A DNA stretch of 20,857 nucleotides from DASXBA01 sp046729895 (GCA_046729895.1 JBKPHP010000072.1:1-20857); one strand, 5' to 3'; shown: positions 13,914-20,422, numbered from the stretch's first letter. The notes: generated by a model not told the origin, from the letters alone. Program-made: numbers and translations.

Positions 13914-14018
13914 ATCAGCCAGGGCACGGGCGGGCACGGCGGGTATTCCGCATGGGCCCGGAACCTCGCGATTTGCAGGCGACTCTTGTCCGGTCGTGCC
14001 CGCTCGTGTACGCGCGTA

Positions 14019-14041
14019 CTACAGCGGGATCTCCCAGAGCG
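14019..14041. repeat. Direct repeat, right copy: 3' end of pspAB
   Basis: This is the intact copy of the 23-bp repeat shared with 10941-10963 (22/23 identical). It contains the pspAB stop codon and the six preceding codons, so the repeat restores the coding end of the gene, as attachment sites at gene 3' ends do. Confidence 0.7.
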
Positions 14042-14591
14042 GGAACCAGCGCGAGATGTCCTCCTCCCACGGGATCTCCGCGCCGACCTGAGCCTTCAGG
14101 CGCAGCTCGCGCTCGGAGTCGCGCTGCTTCTCCCCCGGTGCGGGGACGAAGGGGTAGAAGCCGCCGCGCTTGAAGTTGTAGATCAGGTAGATCGGCTTGC
14201 CCTCCTCCTCGAAGGCGAAGACGCAAGCGAGCAGCCGGTCGCCGTAGCCGCCCGATTGGAGCTGGGTGGATACGGTGTTGAGCGAGACGACCAGGTCCTC
14301 GAAGTCCGAGTCGCGGAGGATCAGCCAGCGGTAGCCGAACTCGTCGTCCGCCGAGTCGACCTGCGTCCCGGTCTCTTCCGCGGAGCCGCGGAGGAGCTCC
14401 TCGGTGTCGGACACGATCTGCCGGAAGTCGGCGGTGCCGAGCGGCTGGAAGACGATGCCGGCGGTGTCGCGCTGCTTCAGGCCGAGCCCGGTCTCGAGGG
14501 TCACGTAGGCGGTGCTCATCGCGAACAGCCGGTCCGGCGCCGGCCCCTTCAGCTTGCGGCGCCCGCCGAGCAGCGCGTCCAGGAAGCCCAC
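14019..14591 (-). CDS. pspAB: PspA-associated protein PspAB
   Basis: This 190-aa soluble protein begins MGFLDALLGGRRKLKGPAPDRLFAM and contains TAYVTLETGLGLKQRDTAGIVF, DEFGYRWLILRDSDFEDLV and YLIYNFKRGGFYPFVP, ending RWFPLWEIPL. This is the PspAB family, which partners PspA and PspAA in actinobacteria. It lies 8 nt downstream of the htpX-like gene and is surely co-transcribed with it. The molecular function is unknown; the family is tied to the membrane-stress complex by gene context. Its last 23 bp are duplicated next to pspAA, indicating that pspAB once lay convergently right beyond pspAA. Confidence 0.9.
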   Translation of the reverse strand: MGFLDALLGGRRKLKGPAPDRLFAMSTAYVTLETGLGLKQRDTAGIVFQPLGTADFRQIVSDTEELLRGSAEETGTQVDSADDEFGYRWLILRDSDFEDLVVSLNTVSTQLQSGGYGDRLLACVFAFEEEGKPIYLIYNFKRGGFYPFVPAPGEKQRDSERELRLKAQVGAEIPWEEDISRWFPLWEIPL

Positions 14592-14599
14592 GCCCCGGA

Positions 14600-15505
14600 C
14601 TAGGCCGCGGCGGCGGCGGTGCCCTGGAGCTGTGCCTCGAGCTGCTGCAGCCGCTCGATCCGCTTCTCCATCGGCGGGTGGGTGGCGAACAGCGTCTGAA
14701 TCGTGCCCTTGACGCTGGTCGGGACGATGAAGAAGGCGTTCATGCGCTCGGCCTCGCGGAGGTCCCTCGTAGGCACGGCCTGCATCGCGCCGGAGATCTT
14801 CACGAGCGCCGAGGCAAGCGCGCTGGGCCGGCCGGTGATGAGCGCTGCGCCCCGGTCGGCCGCGAACTCGCGGTAGCGGGAGAGGGCGAGCCTCAGGAAG
14901 AAGGAGAGGATGTAGACGACGAGCGAGACGAGCAGGATCACCAGGAAGCCCGGCCCCTCTTCGTCATCGCCACCGCCGAAGAAGAACCCGAACTGCGTCA
15001 TCGCCGCGGCGACGCTGGCGAAAAAGCTCGCGATGGTCATGATCATCACGTCGCGGTTCTTCACGTGCGAGAGCTCGTGGCCCATCACACCCTCGAGCTC
15101 GGAGGGCGAAAGGGTGCGCATGATGCCGGTGGTGCAGCAGACCGTCGCGTTCTTCTGGGAGCGGCCCATGGCGAAGGCATTGGGCACCTCCGTGTCGGCA
15201 ACCGCGACCTTCGGCTTGGGCAGGTCGGCCTGGATGCAGAGGCGCTCGATCATCGCGTGGAGGCCCGGGGCCTCTTCGGGGGAGACCTGCTTGGCGCCCA
15301 TGGCGGCCAGCCCGATCTTGTCCGACAGGAACAGCTGCGCGAGCGTGAGCGCGCCGATGACGATAACCATCGTCACGACCCCGGCGCCGGCAGAGAGCAG
15401 CACGGCGACGAATACGACGTAGAGCAGGCCGAGCAGGAATATGGTCAGCAACATCCGGGCCTGAAGCCCGGGGTCGCGTCCGAACGAAGTGCGCTGTCGT
15501 GCCAT
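14600..15505 (-). CDS. htpX: HtpX-like M48 family membrane zinc metalloprotease
   Basis: This 301-aa protein has two N-terminal transmembrane helices (about 18-40 and 43-62). The zinc site HELSH is at residues 143-147, inside EGVMGHELSHVKNRD, and the third ligand Glu213 is in SRYREFAADRGAA. Two further hydrophobic segments lie between (about 153-172 and 186-205). VPNAFAMGRSQKNATVCCTTGIM and FATHPPMEKRIERL are standard HtpX/M48B landmarks. HtpX degrades misfolded membrane proteins with its active site on the cytoplasmic side. It is paired with pspAB, a frequent actinobacterial arrangement. A TAGAGT box lies 9 nt upstream of the ATG with no ribosome binding site. Confidence 0.94.
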   Translation of the reverse strand: MARQRTSFGRDPGLQARMLLTIFLLGLLYVVFVAVLLSAGAGVVTMVIVIGALTLAQLFLSDKIGLAAMGAKQVSPEEAPGLHAMIERLCIQADLPKPKVAVADTEVPNAFAMGRSQKNATVCCTTGIMRTLSPSELEGVMGHELSHVKNRDVMIMTIASFFASVAAAMTQFGFFFGGGDDEEGPGFLVILLVSLVVYILSFFLRLALSRYREFAADRGAALITGRPSALASALVKISGAMQAVPTRDLREAERMNAFFIVPTSVKGTIQTLFATHPPMEKRIERLQQLEAQLQGTAAAAA

Positions 15506-15514
15506 CGGAATGCA

Positions 15515-15520
15515 ACTCTA
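15515..15520 (-). promoter_or_regulatory. -10-like box TAGAGT before htpX
   Basis: On the minus strand TAGAGT ends 9 nt before the ATG at 15505 and no Shine-Dalgarno sequence intervenes. It shares a 51-bp divergent region with lgt. Confidence 0.35.
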
Positions 15521-15543
15521 GCGGGCGCCTGATCGCCTATCTC

Positions 15544-15549
15544 TAGTCT
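15544..15549 (+). promoter_or_regulatory. -10-like box TAGTCT before lgt
   Basis: TAGTCT ends 7 nt before the GTG at 15557, consistent with a leaderless start. TATCTC at 15538-15543 is an alternative box. Confidence 0.35.
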
Positions 15550-15556
15550 CCGGCGG

Positions 15557-16303
15557 GTGCAGCCCGAGATCCACCTCGGCCCCCTCGAGCTCAAGACATT
15601 CGGCATCTGCTTCGCGCTTGGTTTCCTGGCCGCCGGGGCGGTCATCGGGCGCCGTCTCCGCGAGCTCGGCAAGCCGGGCGACTGGTCCTACGAGATCGTC
15701 TTCGCCGCTCTGGTGGGCGGCATCGTCGGCTCGCGGCTCGACTACCTGCTGGAGAACTGGGACAACGTCTCCCACGATCTCGTCAGCAACGTGGTCTCCG
15801 GCTCGGGACTGGTCTGGTACGGCGGCGCCGTGGGCGGCGCGGTCGGGGTCCTGCTGTGGGCACGCTGGCGGCAGTGGGCCGGCCTCGTGCTGCTCGACGT
15901 GACAGCGGTGCCGCTCGCGTTGGGCTACGCGGTCGGGAGGATCGGCTGCCAGCTCTCGGGCGACGGCGACTACGGGATCGCCTCGGGCGTGCCCTGGGCG
16001 ATGAGCTATCCCGAGGGCACCGTGCCGACGACCCAGGAGGTGCATCCGACGCCGGTCTACGAGACGTTCGCCATGGGGCTGGTGGCGCTGCTCCTGTGGA
16101 ACTGGCGCGACCGCTTCCGGCCGGGCGGCCTGTTCGGCCTCTACCTCGTCCTGGCCGGGATCGAGCGGCTGCTCGTGGAGTTCATCCGGCGGAACGACGA
16201 AGTCGTGGCCGGGCTGACCCTGGCGCAGCTCGTGAGCCTGGCGATGATCGCGGGGGGAACGGCGCTGCTAGCGACGCTTCGCCGGGAGCCACGCCCCGCC
16301 TAG
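15557..16303 (+). CDS. lgt: Prolipoprotein diacylglyceryl transferase
   Basis: This 248-aa polytopic membrane enzyme starts at a GTG. Lgt transfers diacylglycerol from phosphatidylglycerol to the lipobox Cys of prelipoproteins. Landmarks are GIVGSRLDYLLE (55-66), GSGLVWYGG (82-90), the Lgt signature GRIGCQLSGDGDYG (127-140; most homologues have GNF/N at the GCQ positions) and HPTPVYE (163-169), then ERLLVEFIRRNDE with the essential Arg region. The length is slightly short but complete, with seven hydrophobic segments expected. Substrates in this window include the lipoproteins at 5500-6690 and 9346-9765. The last 36 nt overlap the convergent ABC permease gene. Confidence 0.92.
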   Translation: MQPEIHLGPLELKTFGICFALGFLAAGAVIGRRLRELGKPGDWSYEIVFAALVGGIVGSRLDYLLENWDNVSHDLVSNVVSGSGLVWYGGAVGGAVGVLLWARWRQWAGLVLLDVTAVPLALGYAVGRIGCQLSGDGDYGIASGVPWAMSYPEGTVPTTQEVHPTPVYETFAMGLVALLLWNWRDRFRPGGLFGLYLVLAGIERLLVEFIRRNDEVVAGLTLAQLVSLAMIAGGTALLATLRREPRPA

Positions 16304-17095
16304 CGCCGCGAGGGACAGAGCGAGCGCCACGCTTGCGCCCGCCGCCGAGCCGAGCTGGAAGGACGCGTAGATGCCGGCTAGCCCGCCCACCACGGCAAGC
16401 GCGGCCGCCGCGAGCATGGACCCGCGCGCAGTCGAGGCGTGCCGTCGTACGGCCACGGCCGGGGCGACGAGCACGGCGAGCACGAGCAGGTTGCCGAGTC
16501 CCTGGACCGCCACGGCCACGGCCACCGCCATCAGCCCGAGCAGAGCCAGCCGCACGAGCGTCAGCCGAACCCCGAGGGCCGCCGCGCCGCTCGGGTCGAG
16601 CGCGACGGCAGAGAGGGGGCGGTACAGCGCGGCCAGCGCGGCTGCGCCGGCCACGGCAAACACCAGGGCGGCCACGAGGTCCGCGTCACTCACGCCGAGC
16701 GGATCGCCGAACAGGAGCTCCTCGAGGCGCTGGGGCGTCTCGGGAGCGAGCGCGAGCAGCGCCCCCAGGCCGAGCATGCCCGTCACCACCACGCCGGTCG
16801 CGGTCTCCGGCCCGACTCGCTCGTCTCGCCCGGCCGCCGCGATCAAGGCCGCCCCGACGAGGACTCCGCCGCCGGCGCCGAGCAGCAGCGGCAGGCCGGC
16901 CAGCGCCGCGACCACCAGCCCCGGTAGCAGCCCGTGCGCCAGGGACTCCGCCGCGTAGCTCAGGCGCTCCGAGACGATCCAGAAGGCGAGCGGCCCGCAC
17001 ACCGCGCCCAGCAACGTAACTTCGATCAGGGCGCGTCGCCCGATTCCAGAGCGGAGGGGGTCGAGCAGGAATTCGGCAGCGAGCTCCACGCTCAA
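16268..17095 (-). CDS. Metal ABC transporter permease (ZnuB/MntB family), second permease
   Basis: This 275-aa ABC-3 family (PF00950) permease has about eight hydrophobic helices. Typical segments are AFWIVSERLSYAAESLAHGLLPGLV, TGVVVTGMLGLGALLAL, ALLGLMAVAVAVAVQGLGNLLVLAVLVAPAVA and YASFQLGSAAG. It starts at TTG 17095 overlapping the ATPase stop (TTGA), or at GTG 17089. It is the third gene of the metal transporter operon and probably forms a heterodimeric channel with the first-gene permease, as in Sit/Mnt-type systems. Its 3' end overlaps lgt by 36 nt. Confidence 0.9.
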   Translation of the reverse strand: MSVELAAEFLLDPLRSGIGRRALIEVTLLGAVCGPLAFWIVSERLSYAAESLAHGLLPGLVVAALAGLPLLLGAGGGVLVGAALIAAAGRDERVGPETATGVVVTGMLGLGALLALAPETPQRLEELLFGDPLGVSDADLVAALVFAVAGAAALAALYRPLSAVALDPSGAAALGVRLTLVRLALLGLMAVAVAVAVQGLGNLLVLAVLVAPAVAVRRHASTARGSMLAAAALAVVGGLAGIYASFQLGSAAGASVALALSLAALGGAWLPAKRR

Positions 17096-17835
17096 TGCTC
17101 GTGGTGCTGGACGGTGACCGCCCGCGCGGGCCCGCCGTCCTCGAGGATGATCATCTCGCGACCGTACGTGGCCTCGAGCGTCGCCCGGTCGAGTACCTCT
17201 CGTGGGGGGCCGAACGCGAGCTGGCGGCGATTGAGGCAGACCACCAGGTCGAAGCGGCGGGCGCTCTCCACGTCGTGAGTCGAAACCAGCAGGCTCCGGC
17301 CCTCATCGCGTAGCTCCCCGAACAGCGCGGCGATCCGCTCCGCGCTCGCCGGATCCACGCCCGCGAGGGGCTCGTCGAGCAGCAGCACCCTGGCGTCCTG
17401 CACGAGCGCCCGCGCCAGGAGGACCCGTTGCCGCTGGCCGCCCGAGAGCTCGCCGAACCGCGCGCCGGCCTCACGGCTCAGTCCCACCCGTTCGAGGGCG
17501 TCCCCGGCCGCCCGCCGGTCGGGCGCGCGAGGCGGAAGCCACCAGCGGCCGCGCGGCAGCGAGCCCATCAAGGCGACGTCGAGGGCGCCGACCGGAAAGT
17601 CGAGCCGGGTCCGCTCCGTCTGGGCCACGTACGCTGGACGGCCGTCCACCTCCACGGTCCCCCGAAGCGGCGGCAGCTCGCCCACGAGCGCCTTGAACAG
17701 CGTCGTCTTTCCGCCGCCGTTCGGCCCCAGCACGCAGAGGGTGCGGCCGGGCTCGAGCTCGAAGGAGACCTCGCGAAGCACCGGGCGCCCGCCGTAGCCG
17801 GCCGCGAGACCGTCGGAGCGCACGGCTGCGCTCAT
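17092..17835 (-). CDS. Metal ABC transporter ATP-binding protein (ZnuC family)
   Basis: This 247-aa ABC ATPase has Walker A GPNGGGKTT (37-45), Q-loop Gln72, signature LSGGQ (130-134), Walker B VLLLDEP (150-156) and H-loop His187. The extra feature is a His-rich tip (VQHHEH) at the C-terminus, seen in zinc-type ATPases. The ATG overlaps the stop of the upstream permease (ATGA), and its own stop overlaps the start of the downstream permease. It energises uptake of a divalent metal, most likely zinc given the operator upstream of the operon. Confidence 0.93.
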   Translation of the reverse strand: MSAAVRSDGLAAGYGGRPVLREVSFELEPGRTLCVLGPNGGGKTTLFKALVGELPPLRGTVEVDGRPAYVAQTERTRLDFPVGALDVALMGSLPRGRWWLPPRAPDRRAAGDALERVGLSREAGARFGELSGGQRQRVLLARALVQDARVLLLDEPLAGVDPASAERIAALFGELRDEGRSLLVSTHDVESARRFDLVVCLNRRQLAFGPPREVLDRATLEATYGREMIILEDGGPARAVTVQHHEH

Positions 17836-18668
17836 GGCCGTCGCCAGGCGATCGTCGCGGAGCCGATCGCGAGCAGGCCGTAGGCCCCCGCGCCGAGCGT
17901 GGCCACAGCCGGGCCGGGCGGCGCGTCGAGCCAGTAGGCGAGGTAGAGGCCCAGCGCTCCCTGGGCGATCGCCAGGCCCACGGCCCAGGCCAGCATCGCC
18001 CTCACACTGCCGGCTAGCAGCCTGGCGCAGGCCGCGGGCACGACGAACACCGACGTCACGAGCAGCGCGCCCACGGCGGGAACCGCCGCCACGACGGCCA
18101 CGGCAACCAACCCGAGCAGGAGCAGGTCGGCCCGGGCGGCGGGCAGCCCAAGCGAGGTGGCCGAGTCGGGGTCGAAGCCGATCGCGGTCCAGGCCCTTCC
18201 GACCGTGGCGGCCGCGACCAGCGCGAGCACGGCCACCGCGGCGGAGAAGACCAGGTCGCCGTGTCCGAGGCCGAGCAGAGTGCCGAACAGCAACCGGTCG
18301 ACCGCGGCGCCCGAGTGGAACACGTCGCTCGCCAGGATGACGCCGGTAGCCAGGGCGGCGACGAGCAGCACGCCGGTGGCCGCGTCGCCGAGGCCGCGTC
18401 CTGCCCTCCCCGCCCGCTCGACCCCGCCGGCGTAGAGCAACGCGGCCGCGAGCCCTGCACCCTGGGCGCTGACCCCGGCTGCCTCCGCGATCACGAGCCC
18501 CGGGAAGGTGGCCGTGCCCACGGCGTGAGAGAAGAAGGCAAGCCGCCGCAGGACGACCCACGTGCCCAGTAGACCTCCGGCAACCGCGAGCAGCGCCAGC
18601 TCGGCGAGCGCCGTGCGCATGAAGGGCAGGTCGACGAGGTCGAGCGGCGAGGGAATGGCCGCGATCAC
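17832..18668 (-). CDS. Metal ABC transporter permease (ZnuB/MntB family), first permease
   Basis: This 278-aa protein starts at a GTG (18668); the frame is open further upstream, but that part crosses the operator and is not protein-like. ABC-3 family features are LPFMRTALAELALLAVAGGLLGTWVVLRRLAFFSHAVGTATFPGLV, then SDVFHSGAAVDRLLFGTLLGLG and VPAVGALLVTSVFVVPAACARLL. About eight helices are expected. It is the first gene of a three-gene operon (permease, ATPase, permease). No periplasmic-type substrate-binding lipoprotein (ZnuA) is encoded in or next to the operon in this window. Confidence 0.92.
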   Translation of the reverse strand: MIAAIPSPLDLVDLPFMRTALAELALLAVAGGLLGTWVVLRRLAFFSHAVGTATFPGLVIAEAAGVSAQGAGLAAALLYAGGVERAGRAGRGLGDAATGVLLVAALATGVILASDVFHSGAAVDRLLFGTLLGLGHGDLVFSAAVAVLALVAAATVGRAWTAIGFDPDSATSLGLPAARADLLLLGLVAVAVVAAVPAVGALLVTSVFVVPAACARLLAGSVRAMLAWAVGLAIAQGALGLYLAYWLDAPPGPAVATLGAGAYGLLAIGSATIAWRRP

Positions 18669-18676
18669 GCCCGACA

Positions 18677-18682
18677 AGCCTA
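18677..18682 (-). promoter_or_regulatory. -10-like box TAGGCT of the metal ABC operon
   Basis: On the minus strand TAGGCT ends 8 nt before the GTG at 18668, with no Shine-Dalgarno sequence, which suggests a leaderless operon mRNA. The Fur/Zur-type palindrome starts 2 nt upstream of the box, so a bound repressor would occlude the promoter. Confidence 0.45.
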
Positions 18683-18684
18683 AT

Positions 18685-18699
18685 CGAGAATGATTCTCG
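18685..18699. promoter_or_regulatory. Fur/Zur-family operator, 7-1-7 palindrome
   Basis: CGAGAATGATTCTCG is a perfect 7-1-7 inverted repeat centred on 18692. Fur-family boxes have the form TGAnAATnATTnTCA; only the outermost bases differ here. Given the ZnuBC-like operon starting 17 nt away, zinc-responsive Zur is the likeliest regulator, with Fur or Mur as alternatives. Confidence 0.8.
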
Positions 18700-18825
18700 T
18701 TATTCGGCTCCCGACAGCCGTTCGCGGACGGATCAGCCGCCCTCGAGCGGACGGTTTCGCCGACGCTGTTCGAGCGCGGCGAGGCTGGCGTCGAGCGCCC
18801 GCCGCTCCGTGATCGGCGCTCACTT

Positions 18826-18896
18826 CGTCCACCTCTACGGACGACACGGATTCCGAACGATGGCACTTAGCACCCCCAGGAGGGGTGCGAAATGCC
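18826..18896. ncRNA. Structured divergent intergenic segment, possible cis-regulatory RNA
   Basis: Between the metal operon and the Gly-Thr-Val protein gene lie a CGTCC/GGACG hairpin (18826-18843) and a longer stem. The longer stem is GGCA (18862-18865) with TGCC (18893-18896), a symmetric CTTA/GAAA internal loop, then a perfect 7-bp GCACCCC/GGGGTGC stem (18870-18888) with a CAGGA loop. The 18669-18995 space holds no other gene. It does not match any riboswitch consensus I could recall. The pairing is seen; the function is inference. Confidence 0.35.
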
Positions 18897-18995
18897 TTTC
18901 TTGGAAGGTTTGCCCCATAGGTGCGCGCAGCGTCCAACCGTCGTTCTGCGGCGAGAACCGCTCGGGTTAGGACGCGACTCGCCCGGGATAAGGAA

Positions 18996-19703
18996 ATGGC
19001 GCCCCTTGCGGTTTCGCAATCGGGTACCCCGTCCGTGAGAGCTTCGAGGGCCTACATCACGAGCCTCGGCACCACCGGCGTGCTCGTTGCCTCATCGATC
19101 TTGCTGCTGGCGGTGATCAGCACGATCGTGGCCTTCCGCGGCTGGCCCGGCGACAGCATCGCCAACGGGCTGGACGGCCTCCGGGTAGGGAGCGAGGAGC
19201 CCGCGGCCCACAGCACCGGTCCGGCCCGGATCGCGGCAGCCGCCGCTCCCGCAGCGGCTCAGGTGGCCGCGGCTCCGCCAGCACGGAAACGTGCGGCTGC
19301 CGCAGGGGGCCGTAAGTCGAGCACAGGGCGATCCTCCGGGGACCGGCCCGCCCCGGGAGCCGGCGATCCCGGCGGGACGCGGGGGTCCGGCACCGGCACC
19401 GCTGGCGGGCGCGCGACCCCGACCTCGGGGGCGGGGACCAGCGCGGGCGTGACCGCCACGTCTCCGAGCGGCGTAAGCCCCGTGACGGAGGGCGTGACCC
19501 AGACGACTGACGGCGTCACCAGACGCGTTGGCGGCACGGTCGGTGGCACCGTTGACGGCACGGTCGGTGGCACCGTCGGCGGCACGGTCGGCGGTGTCAA
19601 TCCCACGGCCGGCAAGCAGGTCACCGACACGGGCAAGACGGTGACGGACGTCGTGGGTGGCGTCGGCGGAACGGTCGACACCACGCTGGGCCCCGGCCCC
19701 TAG
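18996..19703 (+). CDS. Membrane-anchored low-complexity protein with Gly-Thr-Val repeats
   Basis: This is a 235-aa protein from the ATG at 18996; an in-frame start at 18921 would add an Arg-rich stretch of doubtful reality. One transmembrane helix (TTGVLVASSILLLAVISTIVAF, about residues 25-46) is followed by an Ala-rich then Ser/Gly/Pro/Thr-rich outside region and five GGTV-type tetrapeptides (from 19530), ending GGTVDTTLGPGP. No enzyme domain is visible. The composition suggests an extended, disordered, possibly glycosylated surface stalk. Its stop overlaps that of the convergent hydrolase (CTAG). The family is unknown to me. Confidence 0.7.
   Translation: MAPLAVSQSGTPSVRASRAYITSLGTTGVLVASSILLLAVISTIVAFRGWPGDSIANGLDGLRVGSEEPAAHSTGPARIAAAAAPAAAQVAAAPPARKRAAAAGGRKSSTGRSSGDRPAPGAGDPGGTRGSGTGTAGGRATPTSGAGTSAGVTATSPSGVSPVTEGVTQTTDGVTRRVGGTVGGTVDGTVGGTVGGTVGGVNPTAGKQVTDTGKTVTDVVGGVGGTVDTTLGPGP
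19530..19589 (+). repeat. 12-bp tandem repeat encoding GGTV
   Basis: Five consecutive 12-bp units encode GGTV, GGTV, DGTV, GGTV, GGTV. Alternate units are more alike (GGCGGCACGGTC versus GGTGGCACCGTT types), so a 24-bp unit appears to have been duplicated. Copy number could vary between strains by slippage. Confidence 0.8.
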
Positions 19704-20407
19704 GCTCGGCCCGCCGCCGCACCCTCGATATAGCGGCAGGACAGCGACTGGATCTCGAGGTCGTGCTGGAGCGAACGATGATGCCCGCCCGGCAGCACCA
19801 GCAGGCGCTTGGGCTCGTGGGCGGCGGCGTACAGCTCCTCGCTGACCGTGTACGGGATCTGCTCGTCACCGCGAGCGTGGAGCAGCAGCAGGGCCGTCTC
19901 GGGTCCCAGGCGCCCGACCGCCTCGTACACGTCGAGCGACCGAAGCCAGGGCTCGACCGATACCCGATCCACCGCAAAGTTCGAGAGCTCTCCGGACCGT
20001 AGCCCCCGCAGCAGCCGGTCCTGTGGAGCCGGACAGATCGCGACGACGGCCGCCAGCGAGGGCTCCAGGGCACCCGCGTGGATCGCGCAGAAGCCGCCCA
20101 TGCTCGAGCCGCGCAGCGCAACCGCCGGCGCATGTCCACGCATCAGCGCGCACATCGAGAGCACGTCGTCCAGCGCGCCCGGTCCGAACGTCCCCTCGGA
20201 GCGGCCGTGCCCGCGCGCGTCGAAGGCCAGGGCGGCCAGGCCGCTGTCGCGGCAGACGCGCGCGAAGTCGAAGTGGCTTTCCTTGGCGGAGCTCGCCCCG
20301 TGGAGGATCACCACTCCCGTCCGCGGCTCCTCCTCCGGCAGGAACAGCGCGTAGGCGAGCCCGTCGTGCATCCCGAGCTCGGGCGGGGCGGGCAGAGCGT
20401 GCTTCAT
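19700..20407 (-). CDS. Alpha/beta hydrolase (dienelactone-hydrolase/esterase-like)
   Basis: This 235-aa alpha/beta hydrolase starts at the ATG at 20407. VVILHGASSAKESHFDFARVCRDSGLAALAFDARGHGRSEG gives the oxyanion-side strand and the DARGHG loop. The nucleophile elbow is GSSMGG with Ser102, the acid is in LHARGDEQIPY (Asp181) and the base is His209/210 in PGGHHRSL. It looks complete and cytosolic, without signal peptide. The substrate is unknown; family members hydrolyse esters, lactones or peptides. A TAGGCT box lies 9 nt upstream of the start. It is divergent from the lysA-like gene by 14 nt and converges on the GGTV-repeat gene. Confidence 0.88.
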   Translation of the reverse strand: MKHALPAPPELGMHDGLAYALFLPEEEPRTGVVILHGASSAKESHFDFARVCRDSGLAALAFDARGHGRSEGTFGPGALDDVLSMCALMRGHAPAVALRGSSMGGFCAIHAGALEPSLAAVVAICPAPQDRLLRGLRSGELSNFAVDRVSVEPWLRSLDVYEAVGRLGPETALLLLHARGDEQIPYTVSEELYAAAHEPKRLLVLPGGHHRSLQHDLEIQSLSCRYIEGAAAGRA

Positions 20408-20422
20408 AATCGCCCGAGCCTA
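20405..20422. promoter_or_regulatory. Overlapping divergent promoter boxes, hydrolase / lysA
   Basis: On the plus strand CATAAT (20405-20410) ends 11 nt before the ATG at 20422. On the minus strand TAGGCT (20417-20422) ends 9 nt before the ATG at 20407. Each box overlaps the opposite gene's start codon and neither gene has a ribosome binding site. Confidence 0.35.

Larger units (their letters stand above)
13435..14018. other. Gene-poor stretch at the right end of the inserted block
   Basis: These 584 bp contain no gene I can support. A plus-strand frame ending at 13618 (FGGEELEREPVVEPVIFDW...) looks partly protein-like but begins antisense to the flippase gene; it may be a remnant. A 6-bp hairpin (13626-13642) follows that frame. 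A GGGTAC direct repeat with 11-bp spacing lies at 13897-13913. The stretch ends at the pspAB 3' end. Confidence 0.55.

Noticed and set aside
15856..17019. A 387-codon plus-strand frame running through lgt and the permease
   Set aside because: The composition is almost entirely Arg/Pro/Ala. Both underlying genes have clear conserved motifs in other frames.
17092..18561. A single 489-codon minus-strand frame that would fuse extra sequence to the ABC ATPase
   Set aside because: The first about 240 codons are Arg/Gly-rich nonsense overlapping the real permease gene in another frame. The ATPase starts at the ATG at 17835.
18826..18990. c-di-AMP (ydaO-type) or other known riboswitch upstream of the GGTV-repeat gene
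   Set aside because: The conserved loops of the riboswitch classes I could recall are not present. The structure remains unassigned.
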